The notes: generated from the letters alone by a model not told the origin. A DNA stretch of 35,012 nucleotides from Gloeomargaritaceae cyanobacterium C42_A2020_066 (GCA_015272465.1 JACYLR010000145.1:1-35012), one strand, 5' to 3'. Counted from the stretch's first letter, positions 15,284-26,932 are shown. Numbers and translations: made by a program.

Positions 15284-15460
15284 CTAGAAAAAACAGGAGT
15301 CCAGCTTGCCCAAGATACCCAACAAGGCAGTCAGGGTCAGGCCAATCAGCATCCAAAATCGGCCCTCTTAGGCATCAAGTCGTTTCTTGATTCGGTCGAG
15401 GCGCTGATCCATAGCCACAAGTTTTTCAGTCATTTGGGCCTGGAAAACTCACGTCTCAGC
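15284..15460 (-). pseudogene. Decayed copy B2 of the coiled-coil protein
   Basis: On the minus strand this reads like copy B1 from the ETRVFQ region through KLVAMDQRLDRI, KRLDA, EGRFW and LIGLTLTALLGILGKL. The shared N-terminal part is missing. Two in-frame stops interrupt it: the R of ETRVFQ is TGA and the Q of LDAQEG is TAA. Both are explained by single C-to-T changes (CGA to TGA, CAA to TAA). The transmembrane part is better preserved than the ends. It is certainly non-functional as a B-type protein. Confidence 0.8.
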
Positions 15461-15673
15461 TTTATAGCCGTTTCAAACAGAAACAATACACCTTTCTCAA
15501 CCCTACTACGACCCTTATGTGCCTTGAAACTCGTTGGTAGGAAGGATGCCGCGAGGATAGAGGTGAACATGGGTGTCTCACGCCTAACCAAAGTGGCTAG
15601 CTATAGGTGTCAGAGCGGTGGGGCATCTGGCGGTCTCAGGGTTGGTAAAGCCGTGCTGCTGCTGGGATTAGGA

Positions 15674-16027
15674 TCATCCCCTGGGCCAGTAGAGGATCAG
15701 TAGTGCCCCAAGTGTCGCTACGCCCGCCCCCACAAGGTCGCCCAGATCCGGCACCTTGCCCTCGACCCGCGCCCCCCATACCAAGGCCATCAGAATAAAT
15801 AACCCTCCATAGGCGGCGTAGACCCGACTGAAATGGTGTGCAGTCTGGAGGGTCGGTAAGATGCCATAGGCAAAGAGCACAAGGGCACCCAAAAGACCTA
15901 CGGGCAATCCCCAGCCTTCCCGTAACCATAACCACACCAGGTACCCACCCCCAATCTCACACAGGCCGGTGATACCGTAGATGCCTAGGGTTTTGCTCAC
16001 GTTGAACAGGGCGTTGAGCTTATCCAC
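15674..16027 (-). CDS. YnfA/UPF0060 family membrane protein
   Basis: A 117-residue protein with four predicted membrane helices. The family signature GLCEIGGGYLVWLWLREG (about residues 21-38), SRVYAAYGGLFILMALVWG and GDLVGAGVATLGALLILY identify UPF0060. These resemble half-size drug/metabolite transporter or SMR-like folds; the substrate is not known. The GTG at 16027 is the only reasonable start, with a weak ribosome binding site. It lies 20 bases downstream of tpiA in the same direction and is the last gene of the long co-oriented block. The palindrome GGCCGGCC is absent here. Confidence 0.88.
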   Translation of the reverse strand: MDKLNALFNVSKTLGIYGITGLCEIGGGYLVWLWLREGWGLPVGLLGALVLFAYGILPTLQTAHHFSRVYAAYGGLFILMALVWGARVEGKVPDLGDLVGAGVATLGALLILYWPRG

Positions 16028-16047
16028 CTGAAGGAGGTCTTAAGGGC

Positions 16048-16785
16048 CTAGCAATAGTTTGCAATCCGGGCGAAACTTTCTGGTTCTAGGCTGGCTCCGC
16101 CTACCAAAACGCCATTGATCTCTGGGGCGGCCATCAGTTCGTCAATGTTACCGGGTTTGACCGACCCCCCATACTGAATCGTGATGTCCGGCCGGCCGAC
16201 CCGCTGCCGAATCAGACCGATCACCCGGTTAGCCTCCTGGGTCTCACAGGTGAGGCCAGTGCCAATCGCCCAGATGGGTTCGTAGGCAATCACCAGGTTG
16301 TCGGGGTCAACCCCAACCAGGGCTTGGTCTAGTTGGCGATAGATCAGGGACTCTATCTGGCCCGCCTCCCGCTGTTGCTTGGTTTCCCCCACACACAGAA
16401 TAGGCGTTAGGCCATGGGCTTGCGCCGCCCGTAGCCGACCATTGACGGTCTGATCCGTCTCGCCAAAATACTGGCGACGTTCACTGTGGCCCACCACCAC
16501 GTAGCGCACCCCCAGTTCCACCAGCATGGGAGCCGCGATTTCTCCCGTAAAAGCGCCCTGGTCTTCCCAATGGACGTTCTGGGCACCCAACTGAATTGAT
16601 GTCCCCTGGAGTTTGTCCGCGAGGGGCACCAAAGCGGTAAAGGGCACACACAACACCAGTTCCCGCGCCGCTGGCACCCCACTTACCAGGGGCAGAAAAG
16701 CCTGTAAAAACGCCAGGGCTTCCCTCTGGGTTTTGTACATCTTCCAATTGCCGGCAATCACAGTCTGGGGCACAGGACACTCCAT
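16048..16785 (-). CDS. tpiA: Triosephosphate isomerase
   Basis: A 245-residue enzyme that interconverts dihydroxyacetone phosphate and glyceraldehyde 3-phosphate in glycolysis and the Calvin cycle. The catalytic Lys is in AGNWKMYK near the N-terminus, the catalytic His in VVGHSERR (about residue 100), and the catalytic Glu in [11 protein letters not shown] (about 172). The phosphate-binding loop [10 protein letters not shown] and [12 protein letters not shown] follow. Length is normal. A 99-base spacer with a GGCCGGCC site separates it from pnp, so it may have its own promoter, but none is clear. Confidence 0.97.
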   Translation of the reverse strand: MECPVPQTVIAGNWKMYKTQREALAFLQAFLPLVSGVPAARELVLCVPFTALVPLADKLQGTSIQLGAQNVHWEDQGAFTGEIAAPMLVELGVRYVVVGHSERRQYFGETDQTVNGRLRAAQAHGLTPILCVGETKQQREAGQIESLIYRQLDQALVGVDPDNLVIAYEPIWAIGTGLTCETQEANRVIGLIRQRVGRPDITIQYGGSVKPGNIDELMAAPEINGVLVGGASLEPESFARIANYC

Positions 16786-16857
16786 GCGAGCAGAAACAGT
16801 ACCGGCCGGCCGTTGGAGTCGTCCGGCGAATACGGTTTAGCTAGTGTACGATGCCCC

Positions 16858-16872
16858 GGTGCCTGCTGCACC
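16858..16872. repeat. Hairpin between pnp and tpiA
   Basis: GGTGC-CTGCT-GCACC is a perfect 5-base-stem hairpin starting 12 bases past the pnp stop. No U-run follows on the minus strand, so it looks like a processing or stability element rather than a terminator. pnp transcripts are known to be RNase-processed in other bacteria; a link here is inference. Confidence 0.25.
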
Positions 16873-16884
16873 ACCTGTGTGTTG

Positions 16885-19020
16885 TTAACCCATGGCCTTC
16901 TCGCGGGCAGCGGCTGCTTCATCGGGATGGATGCCGAGTCGAGTGAGGTTGACCCGACCGCGCCCGTCGATCTCCCGGACACGCACGACCACCTCGTCCC
17001 CCACAGACACCACGTCCTCCACCTTGCCCACCCGGTAGTCCGCCAGTTGGGAAATGTGGATCATTCCCTCCTTCCCTGGCAGGATTTCGACAAACGCTCC
17101 AATCGGGATAATTCGCGTCACCCGTCCCGCGTAGACATCTCCCTCATTCAGGCGGCGGGTCATGCCGTAGATAATGCCATAGGCTTTCTCCGCTTTGATG
17201 CCATCCACCGCAGCAATGGTGACTGTCCCATCATCCTCAATGTCCACTTTGGCTCCGGTCTCCTCAACAATGCCCCGGATCGTTTTGCCTCCAGGGCCGA
17301 TGACGCTGCCAATCAACTCGGGGTCAATCTTGAGGGTGAGCAGGCGCGGAGCAAAGGGCGACTGTTCAGCCCGGGGTGCTGGGATCGCCGCCAGCATTTT
17401 CTCCAGAATATACAGCCGGCCGGCCTTCGCCTGACGCACGGCTTGGGCAAGTACCTCCACGGCAAGTCCGGGAATCTTCATGTCCATCTGCAAGGCGGTG
17501 ATGCCGGTGTCTGTGCCTGCCACCTTGAAGTCCATGTCCCCCAGGAAGTCCTCGATATCCTGGATATCCGTGAGCACGGCCACCTGATCCCCCTCTTTGA
17601 TCAGACCCATGGCCACCCCACCTACCGGCTTCTTCAACGGCACGCCCGCATCCATAAGGGCCAGGGTGGACCCACACACCGACCCCATGGACGTTGATCC
17701 GTTGGAAGACAGCACCTCGGAGACGACCCGCAGCACGTAGGGGAAAGTGTCCTTACTCGGTAAGACTGGTAATAGTGCGCGCTCAGCCAGTGCTCCGTGG
17801 CCAATTTCCCGCCGAGAGGGTGCCCTCATCGGGCGCGCCTCACCCACCGAGTAGGGCGGAAAGTTGTAGTGGTGGAGGTAGCGCTTCTCGTTTTCAGGAT
17901 TGAGGTCATCTGATAGATCCTGGGCATCTCCAGGGGTTCCTAGGGTCGCCGCCGAGAGAACCTGGGTGAGGCCCCGGGTAAACAACCCACTGCCATGAAC
18001 TCGCCGGGGCAGTACCCCTACTTCACAGGTGATGGGGCGTACCTGATCGGTTTTGCGGCCATCCACCCGCACCCCCTTCTCTAGAACCTGCCGCCGCATC
18101 AGTTTCTTGGTCAGGCTCTTGAACAGTGCATCAATGCCCTTGGGCGTGGCCGCCAGCCGGCGCGCGTCCTCTTCGGGCAGGGCTTCTAGGGCCGCTGTCA
18201 CCTGGGCTTTGATCTGATCCAGGGCTTGGTTGCGGAGGCGCTTATCGGGTTCGGTGCGCTCTAGGAGGGCCTGAATCGCGTCGGCGGCCTGATCCTTGAC
18301 AAAGGCTTCCAGTTCAGGGACGGGCGTTGGCGCAGGGGGCAGGGGGGTGTTGATGCCGAGGGCTGACACCAACTCCCGCTGGGCTTGCAGCAGTTCCTGG
18401 ATCGCTTCGTAGCCAAAGTCAATGGCTTCGATCATGTCCTGCTCTGGCAGTTGGTTGGCTTCAGCCTCCACCATGATCACGCCGTTGGGACAGCCTGCCA
18501 CCACCAAATTGAGATCACTGGCTTCGGTTTCGTTGTAGGTGGGGTTGATCACAAAATCATCCCCCACTAAACCCACGCGTACCGCTGCCATAGGGCCTTG
18601 GAAGGGAATCCCGGCAACCATCACCGCCAGGGACGCGCCCGTCACGGCAAGGACATCCGGAGGAACTTCCTCGTCTAGGGAAAGGGTGGTGGCCACCACC
18701 TGAATGTCTTCCCGAATCCAATCCGGGATGAGGGGTCGCAGAGGGCGATCAATCAGGCGACTGATCAGCACCACTTTTTCGGGGGGCCGACCTTCCCGCC
18801 GCAAAAATCCCCCAGGAATCCGGCCGGCCGCATAGAGTCGCTCCTCGTATTCCACCATCAGAGGGAGGAAGTCGATGCCCTCCCGGGCATTTCCCCGGGT
18901 CGCGGTGATCAGAACCGTGGTGTCCCCCATGGTCATCAACACGGAGCCACCCGCTTGGGGCGCAAAATCCCCGATCCGCAGTCGGATTTCCCGCCCGTCA
19001 AACACTATGGTTTTTTCCAT
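16885..19020 (-). CDS. pnp: Polyribonucleotide nucleotidyltransferase (PNPase)
   Basis: A 711-residue 3'-5' phosphorolytic exoribonuclease, the core of cyanobacterial RNA decay and tail synthesis. Two RNase PH domains (about 1-215 and 315-545) flank an all-helical linker. The second holds [28 protein letters not shown] and the active-site region [19 protein letters not shown]. The KH domain has [15 protein letters not shown] (about 572-586). The S1 domain (about 622-690) has [20 protein letters not shown]. Length is typical for cyanobacteria. It starts 32 bases after the tatC stop. The ATG at 19020 opens with [12 protein letters not shown], the usual N-terminus. Confidence 0.98.
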   Translation of the reverse strand: MEKTIVFDGREIRLRIGDFAPQAGGSVLMTMGDTTVLITATRGNAREGIDFLPLMVEYEERLYAAGRIPGGFLRREGRPPEKVVLISRLIDRPLRPLIPDWIREDIQVVATTLSLDEEVPPDVLAVTGASLAVMVAGIPFQGPMAAVRVGLVGDDFVINPTYNETEASDLNLVVAGCPNGVIMVEAEANQLPEQDMIEAIDFGYEAIQELLQAQRELVSALGINTPLPPAPTPVPELEAFVKDQAADAIQALLERTEPDKRLRNQALDQIKAQVTAALEALPEEDARRLAATPKGIDALFKSLTKKLMRRQVLEKGVRVDGRKTDQVRPITCEVGVLPRRVHGSGLFTRGLTQVLSAATLGTPGDAQDLSDDLNPENEKRYLHHYNFPPYSVGEARPMRAPSRREIGHGALAERALLPVLPSKDTFPYVLRVVSEVLSSNGSTSMGSVCGSTLALMDAGVPLKKPVGGVAMGLIKEGDQVAVLTDIQDIEDFLGDMDFKVAGTDTGITALQMDMKIPGLAVEVLAQAVRQAKAGRLYILEKMLAAIPAPRAEQSPFAPRLLTLKIDPELIGSVIGPGGKTIRGIVEETGAKVDIEDDGTVTIAAVDGIKAEKAYGIIYGMTRRLNEGDVYAGRVTRIIPIGAFVEILPGKEGMIHISQLADYRVGKVEDVVSVGDEVVVRVREIDGRGRVNLTRLGIHPDEAAAAREKAMG

Positions 19021-19052
19021 CGAATTACGCTTTGCCTTTCTGCTTTGCTGTT

Positions 19053-19934
19053 TTAGTCTGTGGTCATGCTAGCATCACGGGTTGTCCCAATCCCGCCCAT
19101 CCGTTGGGCAAGCACGAGTAGACCCACCCCCCCCAGGTACAGCCCGGCAATGGCACCGCCCAGTAACACTTGGGTGAGGGGATCGGTGGAGGGGGTGAGC
19201 ACCGCCCCCAGAATCACGGCCCCCAGCAGCACGTACCGCCAGCCCGCCAGCATTTGAGGAGCGCTGACAATCCCCAGGACTCCCAGCAGTACTTGCAAGA
19301 TGGGGATTTGAAAGGCAAGGCCCGTACTGAACATCAGCACTAGAATAAACTCAAAGTACTTCTCAATTGACCAGAGGGGTTCGACCACATCCGAGCCGTA
19401 ATTGAGGAAGAAGCGGAGGGCCGCCGGCACCAGCGCGCTGTAGGCAAAAGTCAGCCCCAAGCCAAACAACACCGTTGATCCCAACACCACTGGAGCCACG
19501 AGTCGCCGCTCTCGCAGGGTTAATCCTGGCAATACAAAGGCGAGTACCTGGTACAGCACCATGGGACTGCTGAGAATCAGGCCGCTGTAGGCTGCCACCT
19601 TGAGGGAGACAAAGAAGAACTCGCCGGGGGCTAACTGGAGAAACTTGACAGGGCCGGCCGGCCGCTCCAGGAATTGAACCAGGGGCCGCACAGCGAGGAA
19701 ACAACCCACTACGGCCAACCCCAAGGTGCCCAGCACCCAAAAAAGCCGCTGCCGCAGCTCCTCCAGGTGGTCGAATAGGGGCATCTCCACATCGTAGGGC
19801 GTGAGACTCAGGGGGTCAGGAGCAGGATCTTCCGCGTCTTGCCAGTCGTCTTCTCCGCCATCAAGTTCCGGTGCTGGGGACTCAGAAGTCGGATCAGGAA
19901 GTGGAGAAGGCTCTAGGTTGGGCGGGGAAGTCAT
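19053..19934 (-). CDS. tatC: Sec-independent (Tat) translocase subunit TatC
   Basis: A 293-residue membrane protein with six predicted helices, the twin-arginine signal receptor in the thylakoid and/or plasma membrane. The conserved [15 protein letters not shown] opens the core at about residue 55; [12 protein letters not shown] and FALIPAALRFF-like [14 protein letters not shown] follow. A Pro/Glu/Asp-rich N-terminal extension of about 50 residues precedes the core. Partner subunits TatA/TatB are not in the window. It lies between an ABC ATPase gene and pnp with gaps of 39 and 32 bases. A GGCCGGCCGGCC run (19652-19663) encodes the ERPAGP loop. Confidence 0.95.
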   Translation of the reverse strand: MTSPPNLEPSPLPDPTSESPAPELDGGEDDWQDAEDPAPDPLSLTPYDVEMPLFDHLEELRQRLFWVLGTLGLAVVGCFLAVRPLVQFLERPAGPVKFLQLAPGEFFFVSLKVAAYSGLILSSPMVLYQVLAFVLPGLTLRERRLVAPVVLGSTVLFGLGLTFAYSALVPAALRFFLNYGSDVVEPLWSIEKYFEFILVLMFSTGLAFQIPILQVLLGVLGIVSAPQMLAGWRYVLLGAVILGAVLTPSTDPLTQVLLGGAIAGLYLGGVGLLVLAQRMGGIGTTRDASMTTD

Positions 19935-19973
19935 AGGGCAGTAAAAGGATAGCCAGCTAGCGCTCTCACAATC

Positions 19974-20972
19974 CTACTTTCTCGCCCCAACTCGCTCTGC
20001 TGCGGCCAATTCCGCATCCGCCAAAGTACGCCCTGTCGCTGCCAGGTACACGTCATCCAGGCTGGGGCGTGCCTGGGCCAGACTGAATACCGGCAGGCCG
20101 GCCGCTTGCAGGGCCTGTTGCACCTGGGTGAGGGCGTTGTCGACGGGCTGGGTCACCAGATTGAGCGAATTCCCCTGGGCGGCATTGACAATCACGTCCT
20201 GAACCCAGGGTAGTCCTGCCAGTAGTTGTCGGGCGGTTTGGGCCTCAGCGAGGGGTGTAAACTCCCGCAGCCGCAACGTGATTCGCTCACCACCCACCTG
20301 GGCCTTTAGTGCCCCAGGGGTACCACTGGCAATCACACGACCCTGATCGATGATGGCCACCTGATCCGCGAGGGCATCGACTTCTTCCAAGTAGTGGCTG
20401 GTCAGTAGCAGAGTCGTCCCCTGTTCCCGTAGCTGACGCAGAAACGCCCAGATTACTTGGCGACTTTCAATATCCAGCCCCACAGTTGGCTCATCTAAGA
20501 CCAGCAGAGGCGGTTGGTGCAACAGGCCGGCCGCCAAGTCAAGACGCTTCTTGAGTCCCCCTGAGTAGGTGCCAATTCGTCGATCTGCCCAGGCTTCCAG
20601 GTCTAGCAACCTGAGGACATCCGCAATCCGCCCAGCCAACTCACCCACTGAAATGTGGTAGAGCGCTCCTTGGAAAGCCAACAGTTCCCGACCCGTCAGT
20701 ACCTTGTCCAGGGCTATCTCTTGGGCCACATAGCCGAGCAACTGGCGAACCTGACGGGGTTGGGTCAGGGCCGATACCCCAAACACCTCCAGGGTGCCGC
20801 TGTCCGGCTGGGTTAGGGTACACAAGCAACGCAGGGTCGTGGACTTACCTGCACCATTGGGCCCCAGCAAGCCGAAAATACAGCCGGGAGGCACCTCCAA
20901 AGATACGCTTTGGAGGGCAACCACTGACCCATAGGCTTTCTTGAGATCGCGGATGGAGACTGCCGGTGTCAT
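19974..20972 (-). CDS. ABC-2 type (DrrA-like) transporter ATP-binding protein
   Basis: A 332-residue ABC ATPase with the C-terminal extension of the drug-export (DrrA/NatA) group. Walker A is LLGPNGAGKSTT, the Q-loop lies in YVAQEIALDKVLTGRE, the signature is YSGGLKKRL, Walker B LLVLDEPTVGLD, and the switch His lies in LLTSHYLEEVDALAD. The last 110 residues include PSLDDVYLAATG, which matches the usual end of this family. No ABC-2 permease is nearby, so the partner is encoded elsewhere and the substrate is unknown. It begins 39 bases after rpoC2 and precedes tatC by 39 bases. Confidence 0.92.
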   Translation of the reverse strand: MTPAVSIRDLKKAYGSVVALQSVSLEVPPGCIFGLLGPNGAGKSTTLRCLCTLTQPDSGTLEVFGVSALTQPRQVRQLLGYVAQEIALDKVLTGRELLAFQGALYHISVGELAGRIADVLRLLDLEAWADRRIGTYSGGLKKRLDLAAGLLHQPPLLVLDEPTVGLDIESRQVIWAFLRQLREQGTTLLLTSHYLEEVDALADQVAIIDQGRVIASGTPGALKAQVGGERITLRLREFTPLAEAQTARQLLAGLPWVQDVIVNAAQGNSLNLVTQPVDNALTQVQQALQAAGLPVFSLAQARPSLDDVYLAATGRTLADAELAAAERVGARK

Positions 20973-21011
20973 AGTTAATCCCCCACATAGCCCTAGGCTA
21001 GGGTGAACAGC

Positions 21012-24000
21012 TCAATCCAGATCATCCTCAAGGTCGTCTGTGGGGGCATCCTCCAACTCGTCGCCGGCCTCGGTTTCGTCAAGGGTACTCACCTCAGAAC
21101 CTAAGCTCAGGCCCACTTCACGACTATAGGTGCGCGCCGTCCGGTCATCCAGGAAGATGTCTTCCAGATTGGTGGGCGTTTCATCGAGTTCGGCCACTAC
21201 TTCGTAGGCCGCCAGATCTGTCACCCCCGGCCCCGCTTCTTCGTAGGCGTTGTACCCAGTCCCTGCCGGGATAAGGCGGCCAATAATCACGTTCTCCTTT
21301 AAGCCCCGCAACCAGTCAGAACGGCCCTCAATGGCAGCTTCCGTAAGCACACGGGTGGTTTCCTGGAAGCTTGCGGCTGAAATAAAGCTGTCCGTATTCA
21401 AAGATGCCTTGGTGATCCCGAGCAGCATGGGGCTGTACTGGGCTGGAGCGCCGCCACTGATGGCGATGGCCTCATTCACCTTCTCAACCTCCTTGAGTTC
21501 CATGATCTCACCGGGCAGCAGGTGGGTGTCACCGCCATCCTCAACCCGTACCTTAGAGGTCATCTGCCGGACGACGATTTCAATGTGCTTGTCGGAGATG
21601 TCGATTCCCTGGGACTGGTACACCGACTGCACCTCATTGACCAAGAAGGTCTGAACCTTGGCGAGAGCTTTGAGTGCAGCCCCATAGCAACCTTCTTCTT
21701 CCCGGTAGAGGCTGAAGTAGAGATCTAGGAGGTCATGGGGATTGGCTGGCCCATCAGTCAAGGGTTCGCCAGCCTCAACCTCTTGGCCATCAATCACCAC
21801 CAGAGTCTGGCCAGGACCAAGGCGGTAATCGGTAATGGTTCCATCTCCTTCGACAATTTTGATTTCTGGGATATCGTCGGCGTCGTACTGTACCTGCACT
21901 GTGCCACGCCGCTGGGCGAGAATACACATCTCCTTCGGCCGCCGACCTTCGAGAAGTTCCTCGATCCGGGGTAAACCCTGGATAATGTCGCCGGTCTTAG
22001 CTCGCTCAAACACGAGGAGTGCCATGCTATCCCCCCGCTGTACCAAGTCTCCAGGCCGGATGTGCAAGATAGCGCCGGGTGATACTAGGTAAGGCCGAGC
22101 TTTACGCAGGGTCACTGCATCCTTGGTCAAGGCCAGCACTTGGCCCGATTCCGTTGCCAAGACCCCGTCGGCCAAAGTATCCCCTTCCCGCACCAACTGT
22201 CCTGGTGTCACCTGCACCGGCCGGCCGGCCGTGGGCACCGCGACACGATCATTCTCAGTAACCACCAACAAGCGGCGCTGGATCAGCGATTCCTCGCGAA
22301 TTCCCCGAATCTGTCCGGCCTGTTTGCAAAGGATGGCTGTGCGGGCCACGACTGCCCCAGGGGGAATAACGCCACCGTCTTCCACCAGGAGTTGAGTCTG
22401 GGTACTTCCCTGGGTGAGATCGGCAGAAACATCCCGCCGCATCATCAAGGACTCCAGAATCACCAACTGGAGGCGCAAAATGCGGTCAGCCCCCGCTTCC
22501 GATTCCGGGTCAGGCACCAACTCAATATCTGCCGCCAGTTGGGGCGCATCCTCGCCAATCTCCAGAACCAACTGGGTACGGAGCAAATCCACGCCCTCCA
22601 CCGTCTTGACGCGCTCCCCGTCTTTGTAGGGTAGGCGCTGCACAGCACGCAGCCGAATCCCCGCCCCCGACTCATTCCGAGACTCTTGGCTGGGGACAGG
22701 AGGTTCTGTGGGCACCGGATACTCCACTACCGGACGGACTAGAAGTGCCGATCCCTCAGGAGTATCAACGAATTCTAGCCACGAGAGCGCCTTTAGGGTT
22801 AGGCCGGGAAGAACCTCCTCACCGGGGTAGCCATAGCTCTCATGGCGCGATTGGGCCGCGTTGGGATCATCGACTAGGTGAACTTGACCCGGCTTGATCA
22901 CCACCTCTCGGAGGATGTCATTCTTCTGGGTAATCACAACCAGACCATCAGACTGGCAGAAAATGTCCTTGACGATTTCGGTGCCAGCTTCCACCAGTTG
23001 GCCATCCTCCACCTGAAGCAAGGAAATGTCCTTGTTAACCTCGTGGGTCTCCTCTGGAATCCACAGGAGTGTCCCCCCGACCGTCACTTCATAGCCCTGC
23101 TTGGCCCGACCCCGTTTGGCAACCTCCACATCTGAATAGCGGAGCATGCCTCCCGTAGTCGTGCGATAGCGGTTGTCCAGAAGCTCCGCTACCACCTGAT
23201 GGTTTTGTACCTTGGTTCCTGGAGTGGCCTTCAGGGCGAAGCGCTGGCCGGACTGGGTTTCCAGGAAATACTGGGTCTGGCCCTGATGACTTTCTTCCCG
23301 CACCCGATCCTGATCCAGGATCACCGCAGCAGTAATAATCTCAATCTCCCGATTCCCTTTGCCAGTTTGGTCGTCTACCAGCCGCACTTGCCCCCCGTGT
23401 TCACTGATCAACTGGGTTTGGGCCAGAATATCTCCGGCAGCAACTGTGTCACCATTCTTCACCACAGGCTCGGCCCCTGGCGGCAAGTTATAGACCTCCC
23501 CAGCCAGAATCCACACGAGGCCGAAGCGGGGGGCAATCCGAGTAGTATTGCCCTGGCGATCTGTCTTTTCCTCTGGCGTAAACTCGCACCACACCTCACC
23601 GGCCAAGTCTGTGGCCACATCCTTGGTGGCTTTTTCAGTAGTACGGCGAACGTTGCGTGCCCCCCCCGGCGGCACCTCCAGAAGCATTTGCCCTTCATCG
23701 ACCCGGCTATTGTGGGTCGCAAACAAAATAGACCCCTGACTCACACCGATACTCTCTGTCTGGCCGTCGGCAGACACCAAGGTGACTTGACCTGTGCTAT
23801 CAGCTAGGAGAGCATCTTGACCGTGGGGTGTCCGGTAGGGCCGGGTGCGTAAATCCTGGGGAAATATCAATGTTCCGGTGAAGGCGGCTCGCACTTGCCG
23901 AGACACTTCCCCGGTAAAAACCCCCCCGGTATGGAAGGTACGCATGGTCAACTGGGTGCCAGGTTCGCCAATGGACTGGGCGGCAATGATCCCTACCGCT

Positions 24001-24965
24001 TCCCCTAGGTCTACAATGCGACCATGGGCCAAGCTCCACCCATAGCAGGTTTGGCAGACGGAGCGACTGGCCTCACACGTTAGGGGAGAGCGCACCCGCA
24101 CCTCAGAAACCCCTGCTGCAACGATATCTTGAGCCAGATCCGCTGAGATTGCTTGGTTGCGAGCACCGATCAGTTCACCTGTTGTGGGGTTGAGGACATC
24201 CTCGGCCAACACCCGTCCGGGCAGGCGGTCGGCCAGGGGAATCAGCACCCGTTCCCCATCAGTCATATCCCGCACCACAATGCCGCGAGAGGTACCGCAG
24301 TCTACCTCCCGAATAATCACATCCTGGGACACGTCTACGAGACGGCGGGTGAGATAGCCTGAGTCGGCGGTGCGCAGGGCGGTATCCACCAAACCTTTGC
24401 GGGCCCCGTAGGAGGAGATGATGTACTCCGTAACGGTCAAGCCTTCCCGGAAGTTGCTTTTGATAGGTAAATCGATGATCTCTCCCTGGGGATCGGCCAT
24501 CAGCCCTCGCATACCGACCAATTGGCGCACTTGGGAAATATTCCCGCGCGCCCCAGAGAAGGCCATCATGTAGACCGGGTTGAGGGGATCAGTCTGGCGG
24601 AAATGCTTGACCACCTCATCTGTGAGAGCGCTGGTGGTGGTGTTCCAGGTGTCAATGACCTTCTGGAATCGCTCCACCTCAGTGATTTCGCCCCGTGAGA
24701 ACCGATCCTCAGCGACCGAGATTTCCTCTTCGGCGGCAGCGAGCAGTTGGCGCTTGCTGGGAGGTACCCGCAGGTCATCGACGCTGATCGACACTCCTGC
24801 CTGGGTTGCGTAGCGAAAGCCCATATTCTTGAGCGAATCCGCAAGGTTGGCGGTGTGGGCCGTGCCGTAGTGGGTAAATGCCCAGGAGATCAGCTTTTTG
24901 AGCTGCTTCTTGTCAATCATCCGGTTGCGGAAAATCCGGGGTGCCGTGGACTGTGAATCGGCCAT
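21012..24965 (-). CDS. rpoC2: DNA-directed RNA polymerase subunit beta'' (RpoC2)
   Basis: A 1317-residue C-terminal half of the split beta' subunit. The N-terminal part includes the bridge-helix region ([24 protein letters not shown], about residues 133-156). Four cysteines near residues 225-300 ([23 protein letters not shown]) form the second zinc site. The trigger loop starts at [15 protein letters not shown] (about 340) and resumes at [17 protein letters not shown] (about 992). The intervening some 640 residues are the cyanobacterial SI3 insertion. The C-terminus is very acidic (DDLEDDLD). The only GGCCGGCC run (22219-22230) lies within SI3. It starts 37 bases after rpoC1. Confidence 0.98.
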   Translation of the reverse strand: MADSQSTAPRIFRNRMIDKKQLKKLISWAFTHYGTAHTANLADSLKNMGFRYATQAGVSISVDDLRVPPSKRQLLAAAEEEISVAEDRFSRGEITEVERFQKVIDTWNTTTSALTDEVVKHFRQTDPLNPVYMMAFSGARGNISQVRQLVGMRGLMADPQGEIIDLPIKSNFREGLTVTEYIISSYGARKGLVDTALRTADSGYLTRRLVDVSQDVIIREVDCGTSRGIVVRDMTDGERVLIPLADRLPGRVLAEDVLNPTTGELIGARNQAISADLAQDIVAAGVSEVRVRSPLTCEASRSVCQTCYGWSLAHGRIVDLGEAVGIIAAQSIGEPGTQLTMRTFHTGGVFTGEVSRQVRAAFTGTLIFPQDLRTRPYRTPHGQDALLADSTGQVTLVSADGQTESIGVSQGSILFATHNSRVDEGQMLLEVPPGGARNVRRTTEKATKDVATDLAGEVWCEFTPEEKTDRQGNTTRIAPRFGLVWILAGEVYNLPPGAEPVVKNGDTVAAGDILAQTQLISEHGGQVRLVDDQTGKGNREIEIITAAVILDQDRVREESHQGQTQYFLETQSGQRFALKATPGTKVQNHQVVAELLDNRYRTTTGGMLRYSDVEVAKRGRAKQGYEVTVGGTLLWIPEETHEVNKDISLLQVEDGQLVEAGTEIVKDIFCQSDGLVVITQKNDILREVVIKPGQVHLVDDPNAAQSRHESYGYPGEEVLPGLTLKALSWLEFVDTPEGSALLVRPVVEYPVPTEPPVPSQESRNESGAGIRLRAVQRLPYKDGERVKTVEGVDLLRTQLVLEIGEDAPQLAADIELVPDPESEAGADRILRLQLVILESLMMRRDVSADLTQGSTQTQLLVEDGGVIPPGAVVARTAILCKQAGQIRGIREESLIQRRLLVVTENDRVAVPTAGRPVQVTPGQLVREGDTLADGVLATESGQVLALTKDAVTLRKARPYLVSPGAILHIRPGDLVQRGDSMALLVFERAKTGDIIQGLPRIEELLEGRRPKEMCILAQRRGTVQVQYDADDIPEIKIVEGDGTITDYRLGPGQTLVVIDGQEVEAGEPLTDGPANPHDLLDLYFSLYREEEGCYGAALKALAKVQTFLVNEVQSVYQSQGIDISDKHIEIVVRQMTSKVRVEDGGDTHLLPGEIMELKEVEKVNEAIAISGGAPAQYSPMLLGITKASLNTDSFISAASFQETTRVLTEAAIEGRSDWLRGLKENVIIGRLIPAGTGYNAYEEAGPGVTDLAAYEVVAELDETPTNLEDIFLDDRTARTYSREVGLSLGSEVSTLDETEAGDELEDAPTDDLEDDLD

Positions 24966-25002
24966 GGTTCAGGCTCCAGAGGTGCAGGGCGGGGATAGCG
25001 AA

Positions 25003-26895
25003 CTAGCTAGCGAGGGCGTCCAAGACCGTTTTGTTAAATAGGATGCGGCCGGCCGTGGTGGAGATGTACTGACTGAGGAGGTTGCCCTGGTCATCCTCTC
25101 GGGTACGGCGCAGGTCGCGACCGGAACGGCTGCCCCGGTAGAGCTTCGTGACACTGCCATCCGCATGGGTTTCTACGATGGGTGGGGCCTCGGGTTCGTC
25201 CGCATCCACAGCACCCTCGAAGCGTACCCAAATGAACGCGTGCAGATCGACCTGCTTCTGCTGATAGGCAGTGATCGCGTCGTCTAGATTGGCGAAGTAA
25301 TGGCCCACACCTTGGGTGGCCTGCGGATTCTCAGCCGTCAAGTAATAGCACCCCAAAACCATGTCTTGGCTGGGGGCAACTACCGGTTGACCCGTCGCGG
25401 GGAGCAACAGGTTATTGGAAGCCAACATCAGCATCCTCGCCTCAGCTTGGGCTTCCAGGGAGAGGGGGACGTGGACAGCCATTTGATCCCCATCAAAGTC
25501 AGCGTTGAAGGCCGGACAGACCAAGGGGTGGAGTTGGATCGCTCGACCCTCCACAAGCAGTGGCTCGAAGGCTTGAATCCCCAAACGGTGGAGCGTCGGT
25601 GCCCGGTTCAGAAGGACAGGATGGCCTTGAATGACCTCTTCCAGCACCTCCCAAACCATGGGATCATTGCGCTGGATCATTTTCTTGGCTGACTTAATAT
25701 TGTTGCTCACACCTTGCTTGATGAGGCGCTGAATCACAAACGGCTGGAACAGCTCGATGGCCATTTCCCGCGGCAGGCCACACTGGAATAGCTTCAACTT
25801 CGGTCCGACCACAATCACAGACCGGCCGGAGTAGTCCACCCGCTTACCCAGCAGGTTTTGCCGGAAGCGTCCCTGCTTACCCTCAATAATGTCAGAGAGA
25901 GACTTCAGGGGACGATTGTTGGCCCCGACTACGGTGCGACCGCGGCGACCATTGTCAATCAGCGCATCGACCGCTTCTTGCAACATCCGTTTCTCATTGC
26001 GGACAATGATTTCCGGAGCCAGTATTTCCTGGAGGCGAGCCAAGCGGTTATTGCGGTTAATCACCCGCCGGTAGAGATCATTCAAGTCAGAGGTGGCAAA
26101 CCGACCTCCATCTAACTGCACCATGGGGCGCAGATCGGGGGGGATAACCGGGATGTAGGTGAGTACCATCCATTCCGGCCTAGCACCTGTGATGACAAAT
26201 TGATCAATTACCCGCAGCCGCTTGATCAATTTAGCGCGCCGCTGGCCCTTGGAGTTGGCGACCTCCTCGCGCAGTTTTTCGGCCTCAGATTCCAGGTCTA
26301 AGTCCTCTAGTAGGCGCTGGATTGCTTCCGCCCCAATGCTCACCTCAATGTCTGTGAAGGAAGACTCATCGCTGTAAAGTTCATCCTCAATTTCAAGCCA
26401 CTGGTCTTCAGTAAGGAGCTGTTTATAGGTGAGGCCCTCGTGATTGCCCGGGTTGAGCACCACATAGGCGTTGAAGTAGACAATTTGCTCCACATCCCGC
26501 AGTGGCATATCAAGCAGGATGGAGACGTAGCTTGGGATGCCCTTCAAGTACCAGACGTGCGTTACGGGAGCGGCTAGCTTGATAAAGCCCATACGATGGC
26601 GCCGCACCCGGGATTCAGTGACCTCAACCCCACACCGTTCACAGACGATGCCCCGGTGGCGCACCCGCTTGTACTTGCCGCAGTGGCATTCCCAGTCCTT
26701 GACTGGTCCAAAGATGCGCTCACAGAACAGACCGTCCATCTCCGGCTTGAGGGTGCGGTAGTTGATGGTCTCTGGCTTGGTGACTTCCCCCACCATCTGA
26801 CCATTGGGCAAGGTTCGTTCTCCCCACTGCCGAATGCGATCGGGAGAGGCCAAGTTGATCTTGACGTAATCGAAGTACTGTTCTGTCTTGGACAT
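25003..26895 (-). CDS. rpoC1: DNA-directed RNA polymerase subunit gamma (RpoC1)
   Basis: A 630-residue N-terminal half of the split beta' subunit, found in cyanobacteria and plastids. The zinc-binding cluster [19 protein letters not shown] lies at about residues 70-88. The catalytic [16 protein letters not shown], which binds the active-site Mg ions through three Asp, lies at about 465. [14 protein letters not shown]-like [20 protein letters not shown] marks the clamp/lid region. The ATG at 26895 has AAGGA about 10 bases upstream. The gaps to rpoB and rpoC2 are both 37 bases. One GGCCGGCC site, near the 3' end (25047-25054). Confidence 0.98.
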   Translation of the reverse strand: MSKTEQYFDYVKINLASPDRIRQWGERTLPNGQMVGEVTKPETINYRTLKPEMDGLFCERIFGPVKDWECHCGKYKRVRHRGIVCERCGVEVTESRVRRHRMGFIKLAAPVTHVWYLKGIPSYVSILLDMPLRDVEQIVYFNAYVVLNPGNHEGLTYKQLLTEDQWLEIEDELYSDESSFTDIEVSIGAEAIQRLLEDLDLESEAEKLREEVANSKGQRRAKLIKRLRVIDQFVITGARPEWMVLTYIPVIPPDLRPMVQLDGGRFATSDLNDLYRRVINRNNRLARLQEILAPEIIVRNEKRMLQEAVDALIDNGRRGRTVVGANNRPLKSLSDIIEGKQGRFRQNLLGKRVDYSGRSVIVVGPKLKLFQCGLPREMAIELFQPFVIQRLIKQGVSNNIKSAKKMIQRNDPMVWEVLEEVIQGHPVLLNRAPTLHRLGIQAFEPLLVEGRAIQLHPLVCPAFNADFDGDQMAVHVPLSLEAQAEARMLMLASNNLLLPATGQPVVAPSQDMVLGCYYLTAENPQATQGVGHYFANLDDAITAYQQKQVDLHAFIWVRFEGAVDADEPEAPPIVETHADGSVTKLYRGSRSGRDLRRTREDDQGNLLSQYISTTAGRILFNKTVLDALAS

Positions 26896-26932
26896 TCGAG
26901 GTCAATCCTTCTAGTCGGTGGGCAGTTGGGTC

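Noticed and set aside
16813-17697. Plus-strand open frame of 294 codons opposite pnp
   Set aside because: It lies wholly antisense to conserved pnp sequence; GC-rich third positions keep the opposite frame open. No recognisable domain.
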